A DNA stretch of 64,000 bases from Pseudarthrobacter chlorophenolicus A6 (lineage in GTDB: Bacteria > Actinomycetota > Actinomycetes > Actinomycetales > Micrococcaceae). This document shows, one piece after another, positions 45,121 through 54,119 of this stretch. Where the stretch lies: the NCBI RefSeq assembly GCF_000022025.1, contig NC_011886.1:3513209-3577208 (forward strand). Direction: 5' to 3'. The position numbers were made by a program, and so were the translations under genes. The first letter of the stretch is position 1; each line of letters begins with the position of its first letter. The notes beneath the pieces were generated by a model that was given only the letters and a program-made list of their open reading frames with translations, was not told where the DNA came from and made no database searches.

Positions 45121-46482
45121 TTACGCGGCCGACGAAGGCAGCGGGTCCGGGTTTAAGGGTCCCCTAAGGCTTCCGGTCCGGCTCCGGGCAAAAATCCGGG
45201 CACGTTCACTGGACAGGGCCAGGATCAACAGGATGTCCAGCGAAAAACTGACCAGCGTGGTGGCCATTGTGATGGCCGGGCCACCCGAAAGGGTGGCGAT
45301 GAACTGGGCAATGATGGACAGGGCGCCGAAGGTCATGGCAGTTACGCGGGCCCGGTTCCCGCCACGGGAGATGAACCAGGCCAGGAGGAATTCGGTGAGG
45401 GCGAAGAGCCCCATCACGACGGCGGCCGGTGCCAGCGCCGCAGAAACATCAGGCGTGGGGGTGGTACCCAGGAGCGGCCCGGTCAGGGACCCATCGGTTA
45501 CGGCAGCTGCCAGGGCGAAGGTCAGGAACAGGGCCGCGAAGCCCCTGCAGGCAACCAGGACAGCGCCGAACAACGTGGGCAATGGGCGTGTGGCACGCGG
45601 GTTCTGCAGTACGGCGGGCACGGACTCAGGGGCCGGAATGCCGGTGAGGTCGACAATGGGCAGGTCGCCATCGGTGGTGATGCTGTCCCCGCCCCCGTTA
45701 CGGGAGTGGTACCCGGTGGAAAAATCCTTGATGGTCCTGACCCGGGCCTCGGGCGCAGCGGAGCGGATGGACTCCACCACATAGTCCCGTTCCGCATCGA
45801 TGCCCGCCGCAATTTTATGCGTGACCTGCAGCGTAAACAGCGAAAGGCCCACGGCGCGATCGTAGGTACCGGCCGCCAGCCAGTTCACTGAGATCCCTCC
45901 GGGCAGCAGCCATCCCGCGGGTGCCTTCCAGAACCTGATGTGGTGCCGCTTCCCCGGGTTGCCGTCCACTTCCTGCTGATAGGCGAAATCCTGCTGCCGG
46001 CCGAACAGGAACAACGGACTCACAGGCGCTTCGTCGTAGCTGCGCCGGGCCAAGGTCGAGGTAATGATCCGGCGACTGGATACGGCAGTGACCGGATCGG
46101 CGAGCGTCCACTTGGCCTTTTCCATAACGGCATGGATCTGCCCGCCAGTGCCCAGGACGGCAACGTTGACCGGATCCCCCAGCAACCCGTCGCTGGTGCG
46201 CGACCGGCCGATGAAATAGTCCGGCAGGTAGATCCGGGTAAGGATGCGGTGCAGGCGGGGCAGTACCAGATAGGCCAGGGCCGCCCAGAACACCACGAGA
46301 AACCAGATGTGGCCCCATTCAAGGCTGGACTGCAGGAGCACCACGGCAAACCAGATGCAGCTCAGGCCGCTGAAGGTGAAGAACAGCCGGTCCACCACAG
46401 TCTCGGCGGCACCTCCGCCCTCGTGGGCCGGGCTGGTACCAGCCGTATTCCCGTCTTCGTCCACCGCTGCAGGGCCAGTCAT
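45121..46482 (-). CDS. Membrane protein with LssY C-terminal domain
   Basis: 453 residues, ATG 46482. Two membrane helices at about residues 33-75 (DRLFFTFSGLSCIWFAVVLL and HIWFLVVFWAALAYLVL). The soluble region, about 95-260, resembles LssY_C: GDPVNVAVLGTGGQIHAVMEKAKWTLADPVTAVSSRRIITSTLARRSYDEAPVSPLFLFGRQQD, then HHIRFWKAP. Three or four more helices (AVLVACRGFAALFLTFALAAAV onward) close the protein. LssY_C is found with phosphatase-like membrane proteins in Legionella; function unknown. It is upstream of the aldo/keto reductase with a 64-base gap. Confidence 0.8.
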   Translation of the reverse strand: MTGPAAVDEDGNTAGTSPAHEGGGAAETVVDRLFFTFSGLSCIWFAVVLLQSSLEWGHIWFLVVFWAALAYLVLPRLHRILTRIYLPDYFIGRSRTSDGLLGDPVNVAVLGTGGQIHAVMEKAKWTLADPVTAVSSRRIITSTLARRSYDEAPVSPLFLFGRQQDFAYQQEVDGNPGKRHHIRFWKAPAGWLLPGGISVNWLAAGTYDRAVGLSLFTLQVTHKIAAGIDAERDYVVESIRSAAPEARVRTIKDFSTGYHSRNGGGDSITTDGDLPIVDLTGIPAPESVPAVLQNPRATRPLPTLFGAVLVACRGFAALFLTFALAAAVTDGSLTGPLLGTTPTPDVSAALAPAAVVMGLFALTEFLLAWFISRGGNRARVTAMTFGALSIIAQFIATLSGGPAITMATTLVSFSLDILLILALSSERARIFARSRTGSLRGPLNPDPLPSSAA

Positions 46483-46503
46483 GGGGCACAGGTTACACCG
46501 GCA

Positions 46504-49335
46504 TCAGCGGGTAACGCCCTCCCCTACCGGCACCATCCCGGCCTCCTTCAACCCGAGGTAGATCCGGTCCCGGGCGATGGGCAGGGACGCGAACCGCACC
46601 CCGGTGGCGTTCCGGATGGCATTGGCCAGTGCCGGCGCCACGGGGTTGAAGGGGCTTTCGCTCATCGATTTGGCACCCAGGGGCCCCAGCTTGTCGTTGG
46701 TATCGGCAAAGTACACCTCGCTGCGCGGCACGTCCGCGAAGGTGGGGATGTGGTACTGCCGCAGGATGTCCGTGGTGACCTTGCCGGTGCTGTCCACCAC
46801 CACTTCCTCGTACAGCGCTGCACCAATGGCCTGCGCGATCCCGCCCTCGATCTGGCCGCGGCACTGCCGGGGATTGACCACCACGCCGGCGTCGGCGGCC
46901 TGCACGCTTTGCAGGATCCGCAGCTCACCGGTACCCCGGTTCACCGCCACGCGGAAGCCATGCACGTTGAACGCCACGGACCTCGGGGTTCCGCCCCAGC
47001 GGCCTTCAGCCGCGAGGTCGACGCCGGCCTCCGCGGCCGCCTGCGCCAGTTCCGACAGCGCCACGGGCGTTCGGTCCACCACCACAGTGTCTCCGTCGAG
47101 GACGCAGGCGGAGGCCTGGGTCTGCCGGATGCCGGCGGCAAAGGCCCGGATGCGGACTGCCAGTTCCTCGGCCGCGGCGAGCGTGGCTTTTCCGGCCACC
47201 ACCGTGCCGGCCGAGCCGAAGGCGCCGGTATCGTGCTCCACGAGGTCCGTATCGGACTGCCGCACCGCCACCCGGGCGGCCTCGGTGGACAGGGCGGTGG
47301 CGGCCAGCTGGGCGTGGACGGTGGTGGTGCCGTTGCCGAACTCCGCCGTGCCGACGTCGGCCTGGTACGTTCCGTCGGCCAGGAGCCGTATCCGGGAGTG
47401 GGCAAAGTGTCCGCGCGGCGGCACGGTGTCGATCATGGACAGCGCGGCGCCCTCGCCGCTCACCCAGTCCGGTCCGAGCTGGTCCAGCCCGGCTGCCCGG
47501 TACCGTTCCCGGCCCCGGTCCAGGGCGTCGCGCACCAGATCCAGGCACTGGTCCAGCCCGTAGCTGCCGTAGTGCACGTCTTCCTCGGGTTCCGGGTGCG
47601 TGGACAGCATGTGGTCACCTTCGCGCACCATGTTCCGGCGGCGGAACTCATAGGGGTCCATGCCGATGCCGGCGGCGAGTTCGTCCATGGCGGACTCCAC
47701 GGCGAAGATCATCTGGCTCAGCCCGTACCCGCGGAAGGCCCCGGCCGGGACGGTGTTGGTGTACATGGCGTGGGCGTCCACTTTCTTGTTGTCGCACTTG
47801 TACACAGCGAGGGATTCGCCGCAGCCGTGGAACATGACGCCGGGGCCATGGTTTCCGTAGGCGCCCGTGTTGGTGAGGACGTCCAGCTCCAGCGCGGTGA
47901 GGTGGCCGTCCCTGCTGGCCCCGGCCTTGAGCCTGATGGTGAACGGATGCCGGGTTGTGGTGGCGGTGAACTGTTCGGTGCGGGTCAGTTCCAGCTGGAC
48001 GGGCCGCTTGAGTTTCAGGGCCGCGAGCGCCACGAGGTCCTCGGTGAGGACTTCCTGCTTGCCCCCGAAGCCACCGCCAACCCTGCCTGCCACCACGTGC
48101 ACCCGGTCCTCTTCCAGCCCGAACACCCGGCACAGGGTGCGCCGGACCAGGAAAGGCACCTGGCTGGAGGTGCGGACCTGGAGCCGGCCTTCGGCGTCAA
48201 CGGAGGCAATGGCGGCGTGGGTTTCGAGCGCCACATGCTGCACCCGCTGGGTTTGGTAGGTCTGTTCGTGGATGAAGTCTGCGGCCGAAAACCCGTCCGC
48301 CACGCTTCCCAGCTCGGAATGCAGCTCCGCCACCACGTTGCGGTCCGGACGGGAGATCCGGGCGGCGGCACCATCCTTGCCGCCGTGCACCAGCGGAGCG
48401 CCGGGCCGCAGGGCATCCTGCGGCGTGAAGACGGCGGGCAGCTCTTCGTACTCCGCCGCGAGCGCCCGCACGCCGGCCTCGGCGGCAGCCACTGATTCGG
48501 CGACGACGGCGGCCACGCGCTGCCCGATGAACCGGACCACGTCATCGAGCACGCGGGTATCGTCCGGATCATCGGTGAAGAGCTCGTGCTGCGCGGTGGA
48601 AAACAGCTGCTCCGGAGCGTCGTCAGAGGTGAAGACAGCCACCACGCCGGGGATGCGGAGGGCGGCATCCTTATCGATGGACACCACCCGTGCGTGGGCG
48701 TGCGGCGAGCGGAGGACCTTCAGGTGCAGCAGCGACTGCTGCTGGTCCTGCGGGATGTCCAGCGTGTAGCGGGCCGTGCCGGTGACCACTGCACGGCTGG
48801 CGGGGGCGGGGACGTCATCGCCCAGCTGCCCGGGTTCCGGGTCCGGCTGGCTTGCCCCGGCGATACCGGAGCCCTGCCCCTGCGGTGCCGGGTGTCCGGC
48901 GTGGCCGCAGACGGCGTCGGCAATGGCCCGGTAGCCCGTGCAGCGGCAGAGGTTGCCTTTGAGGTTGCGGGGCAGGTTGTCCTTTTGTTCGTCGTCGAAC
49001 GTGGCGGCTGTCATCACCATGCCGGCGGTGCAGAAGCCGCACTGGAATCCCTGCCGCTCCATGAACTGCTGCTGCACGGGGTGCAGCCCGGCACCGTCGC
49101 CGGACGCCTCCGCAAGTCCTTCGATAGTGGTGACCGAGTGACCCTCGGCGCGGACGGCGGGGTAGATGCAGCTGTGGACGGGTGTGCCGTCCACGTGGAC
49201 TGTGCAGGCCCCGCAGTCGCCGCCGTCGCAGCCTTTCTTGACGCCGAGGTTTCCCTGTTCCCGGAGGAAGGTCCGGAGGCACTGGCCCGGTCGGGGATCC
49301 GTCTCGGCCGGTGCGCCGTTGATGTTGATGGCCAT
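46504..49335 (-). CDS. Xanthine dehydrogenase, fused iron-sulfur and molybdopterin subunits
   Basis: 943 residues, ATG 49335. Oxidises hypoxanthine and xanthine to urate in the purine route. The N-terminal 150 residues are a [2Fe-2S] subunit: Cys36, 41, 44 and 56 for the plant-type cluster and Cys99, 102, 130 and 132 for the second. A molybdopterin domain follows from about residue 180 with RVGGGFGGKQEVLTEDL, GAFRGYGLSQ and a C-terminal GxGE-like GAKSMSESPF; the usual catalytic Glu is in this last segment. FAD sits on the separate 310-residue subunit upstream. Most bacterial enzymes split the FeS and Mo subunits or fuse FeS to FAD; here FeS is fused to Mo. It is last in the guaD-azgA-xdhC-FAD-XDH block. 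Confidence 0.93.
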   Translation of the reverse strand: MAININGAPAETDPRPGQCLRTFLREQGNLGVKKGCDGGDCGACTVHVDGTPVHSCIYPAVRAEGHSVTTIEGLAEASGDGAGLHPVQQQFMERQGFQCGFCTAGMVMTAATFDDEQKDNLPRNLKGNLCRCTGYRAIADAVCGHAGHPAPQGQGSGIAGASQPDPEPGQLGDDVPAPASRAVVTGTARYTLDIPQDQQQSLLHLKVLRSPHAHARVVSIDKDAALRIPGVVAVFTSDDAPEQLFSTAQHELFTDDPDDTRVLDDVVRFIGQRVAAVVAESVAAAEAGVRALAAEYEELPAVFTPQDALRPGAPLVHGGKDGAAARISRPDRNVVAELHSELGSVADGFSAADFIHEQTYQTQRVQHVALETHAAIASVDAEGRLQVRTSSQVPFLVRRTLCRVFGLEEDRVHVVAGRVGGGFGGKQEVLTEDLVALAALKLKRPVQLELTRTEQFTATTTRHPFTIRLKAGASRDGHLTALELDVLTNTGAYGNHGPGVMFHGCGESLAVYKCDNKKVDAHAMYTNTVPAGAFRGYGLSQMIFAVESAMDELAAGIGMDPYEFRRRNMVREGDHMLSTHPEPEEDVHYGSYGLDQCLDLVRDALDRGRERYRAAGLDQLGPDWVSGEGAALSMIDTVPPRGHFAHSRIRLLADGTYQADVGTAEFGNGTTTVHAQLAATALSTEAARVAVRQSDTDLVEHDTGAFGSAGTVVAGKATLAAAEELAVRIRAFAAGIRQTQASACVLDGDTVVVDRTPVALSELAQAAAEAGVDLAAEGRWGGTPRSVAFNVHGFRVAVNRGTGELRILQSVQAADAGVVVNPRQCRGQIEGGIAQAIGAALYEEVVVDSTGKVTTDILRQYHIPTFADVPRSEVYFADTNDKLGPLGAKSMSESPFNPVAPALANAIRNATGVRFASLPIARDRIYLGLKEAGMVPVGEGVTR

Positions 49336-49337
49336 GC

Positions 49338-50270
49338 TCAGGCCCCTTTCGGAAGTGCTGTGGAACCGGAGGCCGGGGCGCTCCGGGGCGGCCAGAAGTC
49401 GCCGGACACGGGGCCGGGCGCGCCTGTCCCGCCAGGTGCCGCCAGTTCGGCACGGATTTCTTCGGCCAGCCGGTAGGTCATGTCCCGCCGCCAGGCCGGG
49501 AGCCCGTGGACGTCGTCGTGGTACAGGCCGTCAGGAATGGCGTCGTCGAGTGAGGCCGCCAGGTGGTCTGCGTCCGGCAGCGAGTCGAACCGCAGCTGCA
49601 CGGGCCGCTTGGTGGCTGCGGTGACGGTCAGGACCAGGGCTGTGCCGCCGTCGAGCCTTCCGATCAGCAGCACCCCGGACCTGCCCAGGTTGCTCAGCGA
49701 CAGGCGGCGGAACGCCACCCTCGAAGAAAGGGCCGACGCCGGGAGGTGGACACTGCGGAGCAGCTCACCAGGTGCCAGGCAGTTTTTTGCGTCCCCGGTC
49801 ACGAAGTCGGCCACCGGTACGCTGCGGCTGGTACCGCCCGGCCCCACCACGGTGGCCACGCCGTCCAGCCCCGCGCACAGCGAGATGACCGGCCCTGCGG
49901 GCAGGGAAGTGCACAGGTTGCCGCCCACGGTGGACATGTTCCATACCTTGAAGGAGGCAACGAAGGAGTCGCAGCACGGCCGGACCAGGTCCAGTGCCGG
50001 CCAGGACAGGCCTGCGGCGTCGGGTGACTCCGGGAGGCGGTACAGCTCGGCGATGGTGCAGGTGGCGGCAAGGTCGATCCCGTCATCGGTGACAGTGACG
50101 GGTGTCCAGCCGCCGGCGCCGAGGTCGAGGAGGCGCCTGACGGGGCGGGGCCCGAAGGCGTAACTGCCGTAGGAGAACAGGACCGTGCCGCCGGCGAGCC
50201 AGGCATCGCCGTCGCGCCACTGGGCGGGGTCCGTGGTGGGGACCACGGCCTCGATGGTGTTCATGTCCAT
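49338..50270 (-). CDS. Xanthine dehydrogenase FAD-binding subunit
   Basis: 310 residues from ATG 50270 with AGGAG five bases upstream. Molybdopterin dehydrogenase FAD-binding domain: WLAGGTVLFSYGSYAF near the N terminus, LVRPCCDSFVASFKVWNMSTVGGNLCTSLPAGPVISLCAGLDGVA (the (N/S)xATVGGN-type flavin loop) and LRSVHLPA. A C-terminal CO-dehydrogenase-flavoprotein-like domain is present. It passes electrons from the Fe-S/Mo chain to NAD or another acceptor. It overlaps the XdhC gene by 10 bases, and its stop is 3 bases from the XDH start, so the three are translationally linked. Confidence 0.92.
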   Translation of the reverse strand: MDMNTIEAVVPTTDPAQWRDGDAWLAGGTVLFSYGSYAFGPRPVRRLLDLGAGGWTPVTVTDDGIDLAATCTIAELYRLPESPDAAGLSWPALDLVRPCCDSFVASFKVWNMSTVGGNLCTSLPAGPVISLCAGLDGVATVVGPGGTSRSVPVADFVTGDAKNCLAPGELLRSVHLPASALSSRVAFRRLSLSNLGRSGVLLIGRLDGGTALVLTVTAATKRPVQLRFDSLPDADHLAASLDDAIPDGLYHDDVHGLPAWRRDMTYRLAEEIRAELAAPGGTGAPGPVSGDFWPPRSAPASGSTALPKGA

Positions 50271-51526
50271 GCGTTCTCCTGCTGGTAAAGGGTGGCTGGC
50301 GCCTGCGACGGCGCGGAGTGTTGGTGGATACTGCCGGAGGTTTCACGGAGCGGTGCGCAGCTGGCGGCGCGGGTCCGTGCGGCAATGAGCTCGGCCGTGA
50401 TGGACACGGCCACCTCCGCGGGCGTGACGGCGCCGAGGTCCAGGCCGATGGGTGAGTGGAGCTGCGCGATCCGGCCGGGCCGGATGCCGGCGCTGAGCAG
50501 GCTGTCGACGCGCTGCAGGTGGCTTCGCCGCGACCCCATGGCCCCCACGTAGGCCAGGTCGAGGCCGAGCGCGGTTTCCAGGAGCGGAAGATCGAACTTG
50601 GGGTCGTGGGTGAGGACGGCCGCCACGGTGCGGCTGTCCAGCCTGCCCGCCGCTGCTTCTGCCGCCAGGTACCGGTGCGGCCAGTCCGTGACCACGGCGT
50701 CCGCGGCAGCGAACCGGGGCTGGCCCGCGAAGGCCGGGCGGGCGTCCACCAGGGTCACGTGGTAACCCAGGAGCTTGGCGGCGGGGACCAGCGCGGCGCC
50801 GAAATCATTGGCGCCAAACACCAGCATCCGTGGCGGGGCCAGCCGGGATTCCACCAGGATGGCCGGGCCACCGGGCGGGCGGCCCGCCGCCCGGTCCGGA
50901 AGGCACCCGTCCGGACCGGGCAGCGGAACCAGACCGGCTCCGCCGCCCCGCAGCAGCGACTGCAGCTGTAACCGCACGTTGGCAGGAGTTTCCGCCCCTT
51001 CCCGCCCGGGTCCCACGGCCCCCAGCAGCGCGGCAAGTTCCGGAGCCTTCACGCGGGCACTGGCCGGATCCGGCACGACGACGGCGTTCCCGCCCCCGGC
51101 GACTCCGTCCGGAGACAAGCGCCGCACCAGGGCAACGGGCTCGCCGGCGACGGCGCCCGCCAGGTGGACGAGGGCTGCACGCAGCGGGTGCGGCGTACCG
51201 CCGGGCACGGCGGCCGGCACCGGTTCCACGTGGATGTCCAGCTCTCCGCCGCAGGTGAGCCCGGCGGCGAACGCGTCCGTGGAACTGAAGCCGAAGGTCC
51301 TCCGGCGGCTGCCGCCGTCGTCCATGGCTTCCTGTGCCAGCGCCACCACGGCGCCCTCCACGCAGCCGCCGGAGAGGCTGCCCAGCACAGCCCCGGATTC
51401 GGCAACCAGCATGGAGGTGCCCACCGGCCTGGGCACTGAACCGCCGGCACCAACAATGGTGGCCACGGCAAACCGTCCGCCCAGGTGGGGCGTCCAGCTG
51501 CCGGGCAGGGGAATCAGGTCAAGCAT
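50261..51526 (-). CDS. xdhC: XdhC/CoxI-family molybdoenzyme maturation protein
   Basis: 421 residues from ATG 51526 with AAGGAG seven bases upstream; the longer open frame toward 52729 overlaps the permease and is spurious. N-terminal XdhC domain: VATIVGAGGSVPRPVGTSMLV, then GSLSGGCVEGAVV with the conserved Cys. A C-terminal Rossmann domain follows (RMLVFGANDFGAALVPAAKLLGYHVTLVDARP, VLTHDPKFDLPLLETAL, YVGAMGSRRSHLQRV). XdhC binds the molybdenum cofactor and delivers it, sulfurated, to xanthine dehydrogenase. It is encoded immediately upstream of the FAD and Fe-S/Mo subunits, as expected. Confidence 0.93.
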   Translation of the reverse strand: MLDLIPLPGSWTPHLGGRFAVATIVGAGGSVPRPVGTSMLVAESGAVLGSLSGGCVEGAVVALAQEAMDDGGSRRRTFGFSSTDAFAAGLTCGGELDIHVEPVPAAVPGGTPHPLRAALVHLAGAVAGEPVALVRRLSPDGVAGGGNAVVVPDPASARVKAPELAALLGAVGPGREGAETPANVRLQLQSLLRGGGAGLVPLPGPDGCLPDRAAGRPPGGPAILVESRLAPPRMLVFGANDFGAALVPAAKLLGYHVTLVDARPAFAGQPRFAAADAVVTDWPHRYLAAEAAAGRLDSRTVAAVLTHDPKFDLPLLETALGLDLAYVGAMGSRRSHLQRVDSLLSAGIRPGRIAQLHSPIGLDLGAVTPAEVAVSITAELIAARTRAASCAPLRETSGSIHQHSAPSQAPATLYQQENAWT

Positions 51527-51624
51527 TGCGGTGCTCCTTCTTCCGCGCGGCGGTGGTGTCCATATTGTCGTTCCTCGCAGGTGGTTGGGGAAGGTTGCCG
51601 GCGCCCGGCGGGGCGCGCGGCGGG

Positions 51625-53190
51625 TCAGCCGCCCAGCAGGGCGTTGATGGGCCCGCGGGCGAAGTAGACCAGGAACCCGGCACTGACCACCCACATGAGC
51701 GGATGGATCTTCTTCGCCTTTCCGGACGCGGCGCCGATGATGGCCCAGCTGACGAAGCCCACGCCGATGCCGTTGGCGATCGAGTAGCTCAGCGGCATCG
51801 TCACGATCGTGAGGAAGGCCGGCAGGGCCACGGTGAACTTGGTGAACTTGATCTCGCGGATCTGCGCCATCATCATCGCGCCCACCACCACCAGGGCAGC
51901 AGCAGCCACCTCCAGCGGCACCACGCTGGTGAGCGGGGTGAGGAACATCGAGCCAAGGAACAGGACGCCGGTGACCACGGAGGCCAGCCCGGTGCGGGCC
52001 CCTTCCCCGATGCCTGCGGCGGAGTCGATGTAGACCGTATTGGAGGAACCCGACGTGGCCCCGCCGGCCACAGCGCCGAAGCCTTCCACGATGAAGGCGG
52101 ACTTGAGCCGCGGGAATGTCCCGTCCTTGTGCGCGACGCCGGCGCTCTTGGCCAGGCCTGTCATGGTGCCCATGGCGTCGAAAAAGTTGGTGAACACGAG
52201 GGTGAAGACCAGCATGGTGGCTGCGAGTCCGCCGATCCTGGCGAACGAGCCGAAGAGATCGAACTGGCCCACCAGGCCCAGGTCCGGAGCTGACACGAGC
52301 TGGCCCGACAGGACGGGGGTGTTCAGGTGCCAGCCGCCGGGGTTGGTGGCGCTGGCGGGGCCGATCTTCATGAAGGCCTCGACGACGGCGGCCAGCACGG
52401 TGGTGCCGACGATGCCGATGAGCAGTCCGCCCTGGACCTTGCGCGCCACCAGGATGCCCATGGCAAGGAGGCCGACGACGAACACGAGCGTTGGTACGGA
52501 CGTGATGGAGCCGCCGTCGCCCAGCTGGACGGGCGGACCGCCCGCGGTGGGCCGGACGAAGCCGGAGTCCACGAAGCCGATGAACGCAATGAACAGGCCG
52601 ATGCCTACGGTGATGGCGGCCTTGAGTTCCTTGGGTACCGCCCGGAAGATGGCGGTCCGGGCGCCGGTGACGCCGAACAGCACGATCAGGATGCCGTTGA
52701 TCACCACCAGGCCCATGGCTTCGGCCCACGTGACCTCCTGGATCACGGAGACGGCCAGGAAGGAGTTGATACCGAGGCCTGCTGCGAGGCCGAACGGCAG
52801 GTTGGCGATGAGGCCGAAGAGGATGGTCATGACGCCGGCGGTGAGGCCTGTGACGGCTCCGACCTGCGCGGCGGAGAGCCAGCCGCCCGCCACGTCGGTG
52901 GGGGCGTTGTCCGCGCTGAAGCCGCCCAGGATCAGCGGGTTCAGGATGACGATGTACGCCATGGTGAAGAAGGTGACCAGTCCGCCGCGGAACTCGCGGG
53001 CCACGGTGGAGCCGCGCTTGGTGATCTGGAAGAACCGGTCAAGGATGTTGTTCGACGCCGGCGGGGTGCTGCCTTGCCGTCCCCGTCCGGTTGCCGTTTG
53101 CGTGCCGCGTGCCCCTGCGGGCTCTGCACTGTTGTCTCCATTCGGGAACAGTGCAGCCTGCTTTTCAGAGGAGTTGTCCAGGATTGTCAT
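51625..53190 (-). CDS. AzgA-type purine permease (NCS2, guanine/hypoxanthine)
   Basis: 521 residues from ATG 53190; a GTG nine bases earlier (53199) is also possible. About 12-14 membrane helices follow a 65-residue hydrophilic N terminus. AzgA-like motifs: GLVTFFTMAYIVILNPLIL, PFGLAAGLGINSFLAV, VFTNFFDAMGTMTGLAKSAG and the loop TSGSSNTVYIDSAAGIGEGARTGLASVVTG. It should import guanine, hypoxanthine or adenine by proton symport. It is between the guanine deaminase (15-base gap) and XdhC (98-base gap), giving an uptake-to-urate sequence in one operon. Confidence 0.93.
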   Translation of the reverse strand: MTILDNSSEKQAALFPNGDNSAEPAGARGTQTATGRGRQGSTPPASNNILDRFFQITKRGSTVAREFRGGLVTFFTMAYIVILNPLILGGFSADNAPTDVAGGWLSAAQVGAVTGLTAGVMTILFGLIANLPFGLAAGLGINSFLAVSVIQEVTWAEAMGLVVINGILIVLFGVTGARTAIFRAVPKELKAAITVGIGLFIAFIGFVDSGFVRPTAGGPPVQLGDGGSITSVPTLVFVVGLLAMGILVARKVQGGLLIGIVGTTVLAAVVEAFMKIGPASATNPGGWHLNTPVLSGQLVSAPDLGLVGQFDLFGSFARIGGLAATMLVFTLVFTNFFDAMGTMTGLAKSAGVAHKDGTFPRLKSAFIVEGFGAVAGGATSGSSNTVYIDSAAGIGEGARTGLASVVTGVLFLGSMFLTPLTSVVPLEVAAAALVVVGAMMMAQIREIKFTKFTVALPAFLTIVTMPLSYSIANGIGVGFVSWAIIGAASGKAKKIHPLMWVVSAGFLVYFARGPINALLGG

Positions 53191-53205
53191 GTCAGCCACC
53201 GGGCC

Positions 53206-53700
53206 CTAGTAGTCAATCCTGGATTCGAGCGTGTTCCAGGTGTTGAACGGCTCCAGCGGGGCCGGCGCCTGGGGATCGGCCAGTTCCAGCTTGGAAACCG
53301 GCATCAGGGAATCCCTGTCCTGGTTGTCGAAGTACTCGTAGAACACGGCGTCGTCGAAGCCCACCGAGGCGGCGTCGTGGCGGTCCGCGGCGAAGACCAC
53401 ACGCTCCACGCGGGCCCAGAGTGCCGAGGCCAGGCACATGGGGCACGGCTCGCAGCTGGTGTAGAGGACGGCGCCGCTGAGGTCGAACGTGCCCATCTCG
53501 CGGCAGGCGGTCCGGATGGCGGTGACTTCGGCGTGGGCGGTGGGGTCGTTGTCCGCGGTGACGCGGTTGACGCCGTCGAACGTCTTGCCGTCCGCGGTGA
53601 CGATCATGGCCCCGAAGGGCCCGCCGCTGTTGAGGACGTTGGCTGTTGCCAGCCGGATGGATCGGGCCAGGAACTGCTCGGCCGTGACGGTGGTACTCAT
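53206..53700 (-). CDS. guaD: Guanine deaminase (GuaD, cytidine-deaminase fold)
   Basis: 164 residues, ATG 53700 with AAGGAAG upstream. Converts guanine to xanthine and ammonia. The zinc site reads HAEVTAIR (His56, catalytic Glu58) and TSCEPCPMC (Cys86, Cys89). Also conserved: SGGPFGAMIV and the C-terminal aromatic-rich tail typical of Bacillus GuaD. It heads the operon with the AzgA permease and xanthine dehydrogenase. The 419-base gap upstream (53701-54119), shared with the 8-oxoguanine deaminase gene, holds a strong IclR-type palindrome. Confidence 0.92.
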   Translation of the reverse strand: MSTTVTAEQFLARSIRLATANVLNSGGPFGAMIVTADGKTFDGVNRVTADNDPTAHAEVTAIRTACREMGTFDLSGAVLYTSCEPCPMCLASALWARVERVVFAADRHDAASVGFDDAVFYEYFDNQDRDSLMPVSKLELADPQAPAPLEPFNTWNTLESRIDY

Positions 53701-53903
53701 GATGCGACTTCCTTAGTGCCGGGAAGCCTGAAGCCGCGCAAAGGACCGGAGGAACCAGGTGCGAACGGTTACCAGGCTTCAGCATGTGCTGTGAAGGTTT
53801 AGTTGCGCCTGGTAGATAGCTTCCCGGGTTCGGGTGCCCGCCTTTGGCAGAATCGAGATTAGCACCGGTTTGTGGTCCACGCCATAGGTTTCTGGAAATT
53901 TTA

Positions 53904-53918
53904 TTTCGCAATGTGAAA
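53904..53918. promoter_or_regulatory. IclR-type operator between guanine deaminase and 8-oxoguanine deaminase genes
   Basis: TTTCGCAATGTGAAA is a full match to WTYCRYAWTRYGRAA. Half-matches lie 21 bases on each side (TCTGGAA at 53891-53897 and TTACGTC at 53925-53931). The rest of 53701-54119 shows no gene. Confidence 0.6.
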
Positions 53919-54119
53919 TCTGCGTTACGTCGTGCTCACAGCCTTTTTGAGATCGCCGGTCACATTCCGCGGCCATTGACGCTGGCCGGCGCATTCCCTA
54001 CGCTGGTGCGGACCCGGACCGCCCGCCGCATGGCAGTTGGCGGCCGGCCACCTGGATCAGCAGACAGGGCCTCACTGAGCTGGAACGTGCAGAACTCCGC
54101 TCAGACAAGGACGCTTTCC

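Noticed and set aside
50261..52729. 822-residue open frame covering XdhC and part of the AzgA permease
   Set aside because: The N-terminal 400 residues are an out-of-frame shadow of the permease gene; XdhC starts at ATG 51526 with AAGGAG upstream.
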